Positions 46,901 through 57,545 of a DNA stretch of 64,000 bases are shown in pieces; the first letter of the stretch is position 1; each line of letters opens with the position of its first letter. A program made the position numbers and the translations under genes. This DNA comes from Tenrec ecaudatus (Eukaryota > Chordata > Mammalia > Afrosoricida > Tenrecidae). A model generated the notes under the pieces. The model was not told the origin of the DNA. It made no database searches and worked only from the letters and a program-made list of their open reading frames with translations. The DNA lies in contig NC_134535.1 of NCBI RefSeq assembly GCF_050624435.1, forward strand, positions 73,218,494 through 73,282,493. Reading direction: 5' to 3'.

Positions 46901-47457
46901 GAGATGCCTTTGTTGTCCAATTACAATGATTCTTAAAACCGCATCATTTCGTCTACACGGGCTATAAGTGCACACTGCTCTCATTGCTGCCAGTGTGTTC
47001 CTCGTCGCTCACTCTGTCAACGTTTCCGGTGTTTTAGCTATAATATTGCCGTAATTGGCATTTGGGAAGCCATGCCAATCACCTAACATATCACTAATAC
47101 TAACAGCAAAATTGTCAGTATTAAGAAATGTATAATAATATTTATCACATATTGTCCTATGGTTAAAATTAATAATAAATATTCCTAGGGAGTATTCTCT
47201 AAAATCTGGTATGACCCATGGTGAGGTGGGTGCAGGGTGACATACTCCTCCTATGCAGAAGGGAATAACGTAGAATTTCCATGGCAGGAAAACAGCACAT
47301 CTGCATCTAGGGAAAGGGAAATAGCGATGACGCCTAATTTTAGAGCTGTTCTGGGCTTACAGGAGTCCCTCCTGGTACCGCACTGTATGAACAGAAAGAG
47401 GCGCGACAGGAGAATGTGTAAAATACAAATGAAGTCAGACTGTAAACCTGAAGAGAC
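46901..47457. other. Intergenic, unassigned
   Basis: AT-rich unique sequence with an 82-residue frame (47237-47485) that runs into the next LTR and has no family likeness. Confidence 0.4.
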
Positions 47458-47949
47458 TATGATGGTTGGGGATTATGTTAACTAGACATGCCTAGATAAG
47501 GGGAGGGCTGAAGCCCAGCCTATCAACTAGGTCTCCATCTTATGACTCCTTGAGGCTGTTGCCTGTTATATAAGAAAGAGACCAAGCAGAGTGGAATCCT
47601 TTTTGGGCCCTTTGCCTGCTGCAGAAGCTGAACCTTGTATCTGGTCCCTCTATCTCCGGTTGCATTGACTGATGATCCCAGGAGCTGTGGTAGAGGCAGT
47701 TGGCTGACTTCTTATTCATGTTACTTCTGCATCAGCCAGCCTCTCGTACCCCATCTCCCACCTCTGCTTTGTCATCCTCTGCTTGGTCATTCTGTTCGGC
47801 AGCTTCCATGAATCAGGAGAAGCCATACTTGAACCAGACTATCTCTACAACTGTGTAAGCCATTTCTTTCTATAAATCGTATGAGTTCCCTATAGCAAAA
47901 CATACAAGCATCACTGGTTTAGCTTCTCTCCAGAACTCAACCTCACACA
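47458..47949 (+). mobile_element. Solo LTR, family 2, perfect 5 bp TSD
   Basis: GAGAC flanks both sides (47453-47457 and 47950-47954). The element starts TATGATGGTTGGGGATTATG (initial TG changed to TA) and ends CTCAACCTCACACA. Its general layout is like family 1, with 'ttaactagacatgcc' near the 5' end and a '...caaccts-acaca'-type end, but the middle is different. No internal region. Confidence 0.82.
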
Positions 47950-48293
47950 GAGACAGTCCACATGATGAATGTATGGCCAGGTTAAACCCAACAAACAAGC
48001 TTCCAATGGAAAACTCGTGGAAGTTTTTCTATTTGCTAATTTGCTCCTTTGTGGTGCAAACATGAATGATGTCAGCTCACCATTAACCATAATGATGGTT
48101 GATTAACCATGTGGAAAGCATGCACATTTTACTCCTTCAATTTGTTTACTGTCTATATTATATTGGGCAAATCATTTTCCATGCCAGTTTATATGTAAAA
48201 GCACCCAGATGACAAAAGTCTCTAAGGTGTGAACTACAGATGGGTACTTTTTGATAATGGGACCAAGCTGACCAAACAAGTACCTTTGGCTAC

Positions 48294-48843
48294 TGCGTTA
48301 GTTACATAATCTGGTGTCAATTTGGGACTCAAGGGGATTAAGAGTGAAGGGGTGGAGGCTACTCTGTCAATCGGGTCGTAGCCAATGAGGCTTCTGTGTG
48401 GGTATGGCCTTCCCATAAGGATTCTGGGAATTCCAGTATGTTCCTCCCTGGAGGTGACAGACACTTCTCTCTCTACTCACTTCCTGTGAGACATCCCTGA
48501 GGAGAAGCCACACGGACCTACTCTGATGTAGCCCTGGGAACTGGAGAAGCCACGCAGATATCCCTGCCAGCACTGAGATGCTTACAATGCTACTGGATCC
48601 AAAGACTTTCTATCCACTGGCCTGTGACCATCCTGCATTTGGCATCATTGCATGTGTTTTGTGAGTCTGAAGAGGACTTTATAGATTGGTATCAAACATA
48701 TGGGCTAATCTCAAACTTATGGACTTGGACTGGACTGGATTAGGATGCTTTCTTGATGTACAATTACACTTTATATAAAACTCTTTTTTATACACATATG
48801 AGGCTCCGTGAATTTGTTTCTCTAGTCTACCCGGACTAACAAA
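48294..48843 (+). mobile_element. Solo LTR, family 1 copy H
   Basis: It starts TGCGTTAGTTACATAATCTG and ends CCCGGACTAACAAA. The flanks GCTAC and ACTAC match at 4/5. Body landmarks 'gtcaatcgggtcgtagccaa' and 'ttatacacatatgaggc' are shared with the other copies. Confidence 0.87.
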
Positions 48844-49002
48844 ACTACTTTAAGCATCAGTTTTGCTGGGCTTTGGAGAACCTATGTTTACAATTTTATG
48901 ACTCACTTATTTTGATCTTCTTTTGAATGCAAGAGTCAGGGAAAGCTAATTCACCCGACTTGGGTGATGTGAAGTATCATTAAATTCCCACTAGGCATAG
49001 TC

Positions 49003-49170
49003 TGGAGTCCCTGAGTGGTGCAAGCGGTTAAGTATTTGACAACTAACTGAAAGGGTGGTGTCTTGAGTTCATTTAGGGGTCCATAATAGAAAGACCTGGC
49101 AATCTGCTCCCCCAAAATCCATGGCTGGAGCACAGTTCTACTCAAACACTCAGGGGATAGCTGGCTTTTG
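49003..49170 (+). mobile_element. AfroSINE
   Basis: 'ggagtccctgagtggtgcaa', 'gcggttaagtatttgac' and 'agacctggcaatctgctcc'. The 3' tail is decayed. Confidence 0.82.
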
Positions 49171-49782
49171 GGTGTTGTCTACTCTGTGGCTACTCTATTG
49201 CTATCAGGACCTGCAGAAGGTCATTGAAGATGTGGCACTGGCTCAAATCTGAGGCTGGAAGACACTGACAAATGAACAGAGCCACTAATTTCACTGCACA
49301 TTGTTTGCCAACTGATTGGAAGAACTCATCATCGAATCAAGTCAGAGAGCCTTTGAATTCATGGGCCAATCAGTATGATGAAGTAAATACTACAAAATAT
49401 GGTTTCAGAATAAGATATTTGTATATATTATCTGTATAATATATCCATATTTCATGAAAAACAGAAACTTACCAAGCACACAAAAGACAGGGTGCGTCTC
49501 CATCTGTTGGGTACAGATAGAGTTGTACTGCACACATGTCAAAAGAAAGTCCCAAGACAAAGAATGACCGTTGAGTGAGTTCAATCCCAGTGTTTACAGC
49601 TGTTGTGCTCAACTCAAGTCATCACGTGATGTGTTCGATAAAATCTGCACATGAGGCTTTTCAAATAAGGAAATATTGTTCTCAAATCAATTTTACATGC
49701 AAAATAAAATTAAATCTCCTTCACAATACGTTTCAGAAATAAAAATGAAACCAGGGCAACATGTTGACCAATATACGAGACT
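49171..49782. other. Intergenic, unassigned
   Basis: AT-rich unique sequence. 'ctggctcaaatctgaggctg' near 49231 may be RTE- or mariner-derived but is too short to place. Confidence 0.4.
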
Positions 49783-49790
49783 ATTTAAAT

Positions 49791-49973
49791 TAGTGTTTCC
49801 CAAAGTGCCCTGTAAAAAGCACTAGAATGATCCATGGGGGCATCCAAAGCAGATGCCTACACTGTATCCCGGATTATGGGTCTCAGCTTTCAAAAGTTTT
49901 CCTTGCCAAGGGGGTGCTGAGTAATTTTTTCCCAAAAAGGGGGTGGCAGGCCAAATAAGTTTGGGGATCCATG
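49791..49973 (+). mobile_element. hAT-type non-autonomous element (MITE)
   Basis: A 183 bp unit with short inverted ends (TAGTGTTTCCCAAA left; TTTGGGGATCCATG right, whose reverse complement is CATGGATCCCCAAA). Flanking 8-mers ATTTAAAT (49783-49790) and GTTTAAAT (49974-49981) match at 7/8, the TSD length expected for hAT. The interior has 'gggggcatccaaagc' and 'gggggtggcaggccaaataa'. No coding capacity. It differs from the SPIN-like element at 23472. Confidence 0.75.
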
Positions 49974-49981
49974 GTTTAAAT

Positions 49982-50569
49982 CAAAGCCAAAAAAGAAACT
50001 AGGTTTTTCTTGGATCCAAATGGTTCTCATAAGTATGCCCCCACCCAAAGAGTTAAGTGATATTCCAGTGAGAGGCCCATGACGCTAGAGAGAAGCTAGG
50101 TGTGCTGCAGAATCATAACTGTGTGTGGCATTCCCAGGATCACCCAGCCCCAAGCTGAAACGTGGAGTCTCCTGATCCAACGGCATCTTTTTGGCCTAGA
50201 TTGCTGGGTTAATTGGCAAAAACAGCCTAACAGAAACCTTCTCTCAAAGTGGAAGTGCTTCTGTACAAACTCATTGATTGAACCAACTCTGACAGTGTAC
50301 TTGGTTATGATCTTCTAACAATTGTAAACAAGTTCAGAGGTCAGCGGCAAAATAAGAGTTATATCAAGTCAACTAGGTGGAACTTTCTCTCCTATCTATT
50401 ATACAGACATGAAACAGGAAATACAAAGGCTGTGTTGTTAGTGTTCTTTGTTATTTAAAGTTTGTCATTTGGAAAAATAACTCACAGATTTGCACCAACT
50501 CTTGTACAAGGCATAAGTAAAACATGCTCTCAGTTTGCAGGAAAATTGAATTCAAAAGGACAAAAATGT
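49982..50569. other. Intergenic, unassigned
   Basis: Unique sequence. A 72-residue frame at 50100-50318 matches nothing I know. Confidence 0.4.
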
Positions 50570-51550
50570 TCTTGGTGATGACATTGGAATGGGCCTCTAC
50601 TAAGTACTCCTTCAACAGAAGGACACTTTGTTCTAAATAACTCAGAATTCTGTGATGTTCACCTTCCCAACAGGATCACTGAGGACAAAATGAGTGCATA
50701 AGCAAATGTGGTGAAGAAAGCTAATGGTGCCCAGATATCCAAAGATAGGGCATCTGGGGTCCTAAAGGCTTGAAGATAAACAAACAGTCATGTAGCTGAG
50801 AAGCAGCAAAGCCCACATGGAAGAAGCACACCAGCATATGTGTGATCATGAAGTGTAAGTAACATCAGGTACCAGGCATAAAAGACCCAGAACAAAAAAT
50901 CATATAGATGTGAATGAGGGGGAAGGCAGAGTAGAGACCTAAAGCCCATCTGTAGACATCCCTCACAGAAGGGTCACTAGGACAAGATGAGTCAGTCAGG
51001 GTGCAGGATAGCAACAGTGGAACATACAACTTTCCTTTAGTTCTGTAATGCTTCCTCCCCGCCCACCTACCCACCCACACACTATCATGACTCCAATTCT
51101 AGTTTACAAATCCAGCTAGACCAGAGCATGTACACTGGTACAGATAACGAGCTCACAACACAGGGAATCCAGGACAGATCAACCCTTCGGGACCAATAAT
51201 GAGAGTAGGAATACCAGGAGGGCAGGAGGGAGGTGGGAAAAGGGGAACTGATCACAATGATTGACATATACCCCCACCCAGGGTGACAAACAACAGAAAA
51301 GTGGGTGGAGGGAGACATCAGTCAGTGTTAAGACATAAAAATAATAATAATTTATAAATTATCAAGGTTTCATGAGAGAGTGAGGGTGGGAGAGGGAGGG
51401 AAAAAATGAGGAGCTGATACCAAGGGCTCAAGTAGAGAGAAAATGTTTTGAAATTGATGATGGTAGCATGTTCAAATGTGCTTGACACAGTGGATGGATG
51501 GGTTGTGGTAAGAGCTCTAAGAGCCCCCAGTAAAATGATTTAAGGGGAAA
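50570..51550 (+). mobile_element. 5'-truncated young L1 (3' UTR end)
   Basis: Colinear with the last ~1 kb of the young L1 3' UTR: 'ctactaagtactccttcaac', 'gggcatctggggtcctaaag', 'gcagagtagagacctaaagc', 'gagcccccagtaaaatgatt'. Confidence 0.9.
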
Positions 51551-51564
51551 AAAGATATATAAAA

Positions 51565-52092
51565 CAAGAATGGTCCTCTCCTTTTCTTGCCAGCTGCTGC
51601 ACACCATCCAAAGTTAAGTCATGAACCAGAAGCGCACATGTATTCCGCTCAAGAAAGACTACAAACAAAATCCTTAAAGAAAGTATCAGCAAATTCATTC
51701 TTCAAAATACTCCTTTTGCTCACATAATAAAGGTCCTAGGTTGAGTGGGATAAAGAGGTGGAACAAACGAACTCCCTGAGGCAATGCAGCTTGCTAGGTG
51801 AATAGAGACTTGCGAACCCCTGGAGAAGATTCTTGGTGACCCTCCAGGTCTGGAGCTGAACTCAAGGCTGTGGCTAAATTGTCAGCCAAACAATAGACAG
51901 CATTTCCCCAAGGACAAAGCTCAGAAGGATAAAGAAAGAAGGAGGAGGGAAACAAGAAACACAAAGGAGAGGTCAGATGGGTGGTGTTCCATTGAGGGGC
52001 TTGTGATGAATGAGGTGAAACAGAATGTATATGAATCGTTGAATGTGAAACTAACAATCTGCTCTGTAAACCTTCAACCAATCCACAATAAA
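51565..52092 (+). mobile_element. Older afrotherian L1 3' end
   Basis: It ends 'ctgctctgtaaaccttcaac', 'caatccacaataaaaaaaag' and matches the copy at 2290-2760 in its terminal part. It has no coding capacity. Confidence 0.65.
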
Positions 52093-52135
52093 AAAAAGAT
52101 GTTTTGGTTTTTTGGGGGGGTATGTCTCAATTATT

Positions 52136-52392
52136 TATTTATTATCATTTTATTGGGGGCTCGTACAACTCTTATCACAATCCATACGTACATACATACA
52201 TACATGTGTCAAACACATTTGTGCATTTGTTGCCATCATCATTCTCAAAACATTTGCTTTCTGCTTGAGCCCTTGGTATCATCTCCTCATTTTCCCCTCC
52301 CTCCCCGTTGCTCCCTCCCTCATGAACCCTTGATAATTTATAAATTATTATTATTTTGTCTTATCTTACACTGTCCAATGTCTCCCTTGCTT
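52136..52392 (-). mobile_element. 5'-truncated young L1 (3' UTR end)
   Basis: 'tatcattttattgggggctc', 'gtacaactcttatcacaatc' and 'cttgataatttataaatt' are the antisense L1 terminus. It breaks off at 'cccttgc'. A short (CATA)n run lies inside. Confidence 0.9.
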
Positions 52393-53174
52393 TCAATTTG
52401 TCACCGATGTCTGAAAAGCACGATTTGTGGCCCAAATCTCTTCCCAGAGAAAGTGTGTATACATTTCTACTCTGAAACAGCTATAAAATAGACAGCATGA
52501 CGACGTCTAATTATTTGTGATTTGACCTTTCCTCAGAAATGCACAAACAGCTCTCTTTATAGTTCATAATAACCCTACTGACTTTTTTATTATAAGTCAA
52601 TTTTTCTTTGAAAGTGTGTCGTTTTGATTTCTGAAAAATTAGATGAGAGAACATTTTAAAAATCGAATTTCAATTGTCCAGAAATCTTTCATTTTATCTT
52701 TTCAATAAGACCCCATTCTGTCCCTCCTCTGAGCAGAGGGCACCGCAGCTTGCAGAACCTGAGAGAGGGCAGCTCGTAAGAAAGATGACGACTTCCATTT
52801 AAGAAGTCAAAACACATTATTAATAAAACGATGTTAAAAATGCAAAGTAGTATGGCTAAAGGGCAAAATCATTTGACACACAAAGCGTCTCTAAGGGCTA
52901 GGAGAATGACAAATAAAGGACTGATTGCCATAGAATTAGGGAGCAGGCAAGCTGTTATTCTGGGAAAGATTTTGAACATGTTAAATTTTGAATTCAGTCT
53001 AGAGGGGAGTAGCTGATTAGAGCCGTGCTTTCTTATAACACCCTCTGTGCACCTTTCTAAACTGCCATTCTACGTAAGCCTCAATTTACTCATTCACTAC
53101 TTCATGTATGCCAGCCATGTGCTGGGCACCATAAATCCAGAAAGTAAACTACATGAAACTTAAGTATAGAGATT
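52393..53174. other. Repeat-poor stretch with possible MIR at 53088-53140
   Basis: Mostly unique AT-rich sequence, including 'gacgtctaattatttgtga' near 52501. 'atgccagccatgtgctggg' near 53107 recalls MIR. No gene. Confidence 0.4.
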
Positions 53175-53340
53175 AGGGTTTAATAGTGATTACCAAGAGT
53201 GACAGGGAGGGGCAAGAATGGAATCATTGTTTAGGTAGAATTGCATTTCTCTTTTGGGGGATGGAAAATTTGCAACAAACATTGGTGATGCTTGCCCATC
53301 ATGGTTGATTTTCATTAGTTTTACTGAATTTACATGAAAA
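53175..53340 (+). mobile_element. Old L1 3' end fragment
   Basis: 'agtgattaccaagagtgaca' followed by 'gaatggaatcattgtttagg' matches the generic old mammalian L1 3' end. Confidence 0.65.
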
Positions 53341-53634
53341 GGATTTAAAATCATTGTAGCAATTTACGGTACTGCTTGATGTCATTAAGCTATGGAATGA
53401 CATGATATATAGATTGACTCCCAATTAATAATATATATTTTAATCTGACCTCTGATCCCCAAAGAATGGAGTAAGAAGATTGTCTCCTAATTCCAAGTGA
53501 GGAGGGCAGTAAACGTACTACTGAGCTACAAGAGAAAAAATGGCTCTGGCTGGCCAGTGAGTATGCTCTTCAAAAGGCAGAAACTGACTTGAGTGTTGAG
53601 AGAGAAACAGGCAATCCATAAGAAGAGTGAGCAG

Positions 53635-53840
53635 AAAGTTAAATGTCTATCAGCAGATAAATGGACCAACCAACTGTAGTGTACCACACACGGAGTCTGA
53701 CTCTGTCATAAAGAGAAATGAAGTCCTGACATACGTGACAACACAGACAAACCTTGAAAACACGATGCTGGGGAGATGTCAGACCCAGTGGGTCAAGTAT
53801 TGTCTGACTCCCCTTACCTAGAACACCTAGAATAGGCAAA
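53635..53840 (+). mobile_element. Old L1 ORF2 3' fragment
   Basis: 'atcagcagataaatggacca', then 'accttgaaaacacgatgctg'. This is a decayed ORF2 C-terminal region. Confidence 0.75.
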
Positions 53841-54392
53841 TGTGCACAGGCCAGCATTTGTAGGTGCTTACTGTGTGGTAGCCAGATAGGGGATAGTTCC
53901 TCTCCATGCCTAGGACCCCCACAGGAAGTCGGAAGCCGATAAAGGCTAGAGGGCATGCACAAATTCAGGCCTTTGGGACAGGAAGCCAGTACACTGGGGA
54001 GGGCCCCGATCTGGGCCAGGTGGGCTTAATTCAGCCAATGGGGTAGACCACGCCTCCCAACTGAAGTCCCCCAAGGGCTGAAACTTCCAGATCACCGCTC
54101 CCTTTTCCAGCAGCTCCTGGGTGAGCTGTGGTTTCTGTGGCCTCAGGTGACCCCGTGGGTGTGCAGTGCCCAGAGGGTGCTCCTGTTCAGTGACTGTAAC
54201 GCCTGAAACTGTCCTTTAGAGAAACCCACTTGGATCACAAGCCAGGCTTCTGTGGGAGTTCTTTCTCATGTGAAGCCAAGGACCGAGGTATTTCTAACTG
54301 GAGAAACCTAACTGTTAGCAAGCATGGAAGGGAAGAGGAAAGAGCACATCCTGGCTTTCAGGACATTGAGCTTCTGCTAAAGGTGATGGAAC
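53841..54392. other. Intergenic, unassigned
   Basis: GC-richer unique sequence with no named repeat or gene. The frame at 54230-54508 runs into the pogo element and is not a gene. Confidence 0.4.
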
Positions 54393-54394
54393 TA

Positions 54395-55386
54395 CCGTAT
54401 ATACTCGTGTATAAGCCGAGTTTTTCAGCACAAAAAAATGTGCTGAAAAACTACCCCAGCCCTCGAGGTGTAACACCTCACTGCCCCCCCCACCCCCACC
54501 CCAGGTAGCGGGAGGAGCTCCCGTTATCTCGCGTGTGATTGCTGTTCCTTCGCTGTTCATTCAAAGCCCCGCTGCTGACACTGCAGGGCTTTGAATGTTT
54601 GTTTACTCACATCTAACCAATCAGAGCCGTCCTATGACGTGTATCTTTGAATAATGACCGTGTGCGAAGGATGTGGCATAATTGGATGTCATCTGGTCAA
54701 GCCCGACTAACAAAAGGAGGAAATCTCATGAAGCCTGACATAGAGTTAATAGCAAAGTGGGTTCGAGATGCATGGGAAGACATTCCAGAAGACATGGTGC
54801 GACATGCCTTCCAGAAATGTAGCATTAGTAATGCTATGGATGGCAGTGAAAACTGTGCTTTGTATGAAAATGACAGCAGTGATGGTGATGACGGCGATCT
54901 CAGTGAGGACAGCGTCTATGATGACCTCACACCAGCTGAAGCTCTGCACTGGGATACGGATGATGATAAGGAATCCAGTTTTGAAGGATTTTAACTTTAC
55001 ATTTTAACTTGGTTGCTGATTGAACTTAGGGAATAGTACTCTTTTTTCTTGCGGTGGGGGTGAATAGTACTCTTAAGGTATCATTGTTGATACTTATTGT
55101 TTTTGTTGAATCTATTTTCCACTTACTGTGCTGGTTTACGAATGTTAAATGACTTGTACTTTTATTTATGTTTTTATTTAAAATAAATATTTAAATACAT
55201 TACCCCACTGATGTCTTAATTTTTAGTAATTTTATTTTCATTTGTTTTGATTATTGAAACTCACCAATAGCTTCTGTATTTTCCACCCTAGGCTTATGCT
55301 TGAATCAATCGGGTTTTCTGGTTTCTCAGGTAAAAATGAGGTACCTTGGCTTATACTCAGGTCGACTGATAGTCGAATATATACAG
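54395..55386 (+). mobile_element. pogo/Tigger-like DNA transposon, deletion derivative (992 bp)
   Basis: It begins 'ccgtatatactcgtgtataa' and ends 'tcgaatatatacag', with a TA dinucleotide on each side (54393-54394 and 55387-55388), the TSD of the Tc1/mariner-pogo superfamily. The inner part of the inverted repeat ('ggcttatactc') is also found near the right end, followed by a short insertion. The left 250 bp are non-coding and rich in hairpins. The right part holds the transposase C-terminus only, so the DDE catalytic core is missing and the copy is non-autonomous. Confidence 0.86.
54647..54994 (+). pseudogene. pogo-type transposase C-terminal remnant, open frame of 115 aa
   Basis: The frame starts at the first ATG and is uninterrupted to its stop. 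Residues 28-66 hold a 'PDIELIAKWVRDAWEDIP' block and 'HAFQKCSISNAMDGSEN', the conserved segment just before the acidic tail of pogo/Tigger and related transposases. The rest of the tail is rich in Asp and Ser. The DNA-binding domain (CENP-B-like) and the DDE catalytic residues are absent. The frame is probably intact because the element is young rather than because the piece works, but a fused or trimmed protein cannot be excluded. Confidence 0.82.
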
Positions 55387-55388
55387 TA

Positions 55389-57184
55389 TTTGGAGAAAGA
55401 CAGTCGAGAAGGTGGCCCAACCTAATGAATGTGATTCTTGCCAACAACTTGTACATGTAAACACACACACACAATTTGAAATGGCAAATGTTTTGCTATA
55501 TAAAGTGATCACAGTAAGAAAATTTAATTTTTTTAAATTTTACAGAAGACTGAGGGAGAACTTCATTCCTGTCATAAAAATCAGTACGTTTTGCAGCCCA
55601 TGAAGGTATGGAAAAGGCATTCCCCTTCCAGGGAGCCGCAGAGGCCGGCCGGCACAGGGAGCAGGACGTTTCTGGAGGGCGTCCAGAGACCGGAGGCAAA
55701 GCCAATCTGGGCCAAAAAGAAAAGACCATTTGTTTTCGGGTCTCTTTCTTTGTAAGCACTGAAATGCCGCAAGAAGAACGGCATTTTTTTCCTTCATTTT
55801 TTTAACTCCCCAGAACTGTTATCCAGTCGATCATTGTGGAGGTAAGAAAGGAAAAAATATTATCAGACACTCACAATTTATTGTCAAGCTTTGTCTTAAA
55901 ATTAATCTTTGTGAGGAAAAAGGAAACACCTCCGTAATATTGTCGTTGTTGTTGTTGGAGATTGGCTCACAGTACTAATTTCATTTCTTAAATAGGGCCA
56001 TCTTTATTATTCAGAAAAGACAAATGTATGATATTGGATGAAGACTGCATTCATTAGCAAGCCTTTCACTTAATCGACCTGATAGTTACTATTGGCCAGA
56101 CAAGTGCTTATGAATTATGGCATTGCTTTTGGCAAAACTATTTATCTGGGTGACACGATATGTCACTTTTGAACTTCAACTTGACATCCATAAAATTACA
56201 TTTCCATCAAACTGAAAGATCAAGCTTCCTGTGCTGACTCGCTTGGGTCAACATTTTGCAAATGCCTGGATTTACCACTTGAACCATAAACCCTTTGTGA
56301 ATAATTTTGTGCACTGATGTTTGATAGCCTAGGGCACAGATCATAATTTCTGAGCAGCGGAAGAGGTGTCACAGCGAAATGCATCTCCTTTCTGCATACA
56401 GGATGACTTACTCTGAAGTGTATTCTCATCAGGTCCTTTTTAAATCGTTGGATAAACACTAACTTGACTGAGCTCCCAAGCTGAACAAGCAGAGCAGCAT
56501 CCATGGAAGAACATCGCCTCCCCTCCAGGAGGCTCTTCCTTGGTGCAATAAACTCTTGCCGCAGGGTGGCGCGATTCCTTTCTTGGAGGGAGACCCAATG
56601 GTAGACGTTTCCTAAAATGTCAGCAATGCGGTGGGAATTCAGGACTGATCAACAACTGGGACCTGAGTTAAGAGATTATTCTGTCCTTAAGTCTCTTCCC
56701 AAATTACTGCCTCACGTTCAGTTGATACCATTCTGGTCTCAGCCCCCTTCTTGTGAGCTGGAGTGTTTTTTAATATGAGCAAGCAGACTTTGATCTCCCT
56801 GATAAAATGAGTATAGAGGATTTTGCCCTGAAGTGCTTGCTTCAAAAGAAATGATACCACGCCTTTTGTAGTCTCTATGGACAGAAGTGATAGGCTACAG
56901 TGCAGTCCAGTCATAGCTCCCTGGTCCCCTTGCTGATCTTGACTGGCCAAGTTAAAGAGTGATCTGGTGCCATTTTTGGAACCAGATTTTTCACAGCATA
57001 CCACATCCCATGTGGTGCAATCATATAAAGTGTGTCCTTCTGAGAGAGGTGCGTACCAGTTTGGGCACTATGTGCATGAGAACAATTTATTAGGTCTATA
57101 TATGTGCTACCCATGGAAAGGGGAAAGAAACTTTCAATACAGTCATTGTCACCATGACTTCACTAAAGGTGTCCTCCAACGACT
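55389..57184. other. Repeat-poor intergenic stretch with one exon-like island
   Basis: No transposon recognised over 1.8 kb. A splice-bounded 60-nt open island lies at 55546-55605 (see findings). Larger frames at 55608-55805 and 56687-57004 have no family likeness. Confidence 0.4.
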
Positions 57185-57545
57185 GGCCATCACCTAACTG
57201 TGAGCTTGTCACATTGCAGTGGCTTGCATATGGCCATGATGCTGCAAGCCAGATGACTAAACTTTCGAATACCAACAGAGTCACCCACGTGGATACATTT
57301 CATCAAAGCTCTGGTATGAAGACAACCTAGAAAAAAGGCTTAGTGATCAAAACGATTCAATGAAAACCCTACAGGTAACAACAGAATCGTGTCTGATGCA
57401 GTACTGAAGCTGAGCACCAGAGGTTGGAAGGCAGACACGTTCACAGCACCATGAGCTCCTGCATTCTGATGATCGGGAAGGTTGGTGCAGGGCCAGGAAA
57501 TGTGTTGTTCTGTAATACACAGGGTTGTCAGGATTCAAATCTGCC
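57185..57545 (+). mobile_element. RTE-derived, internally deleted
   Basis: 5'-region sequence ('gtgagcttgtcacattgcag', 'ccaacagagtcacccacg') passes directly into 3'-end sequence ('gttggtgcagggccaggaaa', 'ttgttctgtaatacacagg'). The whole coding region is missing, which gives a ~360 bp non-autonomous form. Either a solitary deletion or a RTE-dependent short element. Confidence 0.65.

Noticed and set aside
52003-52491. 162-residue plus-strand frame
   Set aside because: It crosses an older L1 3' end, then the antisense end of a young L1, and then unique sequence; no domain and no consistent origin.
56540-56580. CTCF-like 'ccgcagggtggcgc'
   Set aside because: Several core positions do not fit the consensus, so a motif scan score would be weak; not reported as a feature.
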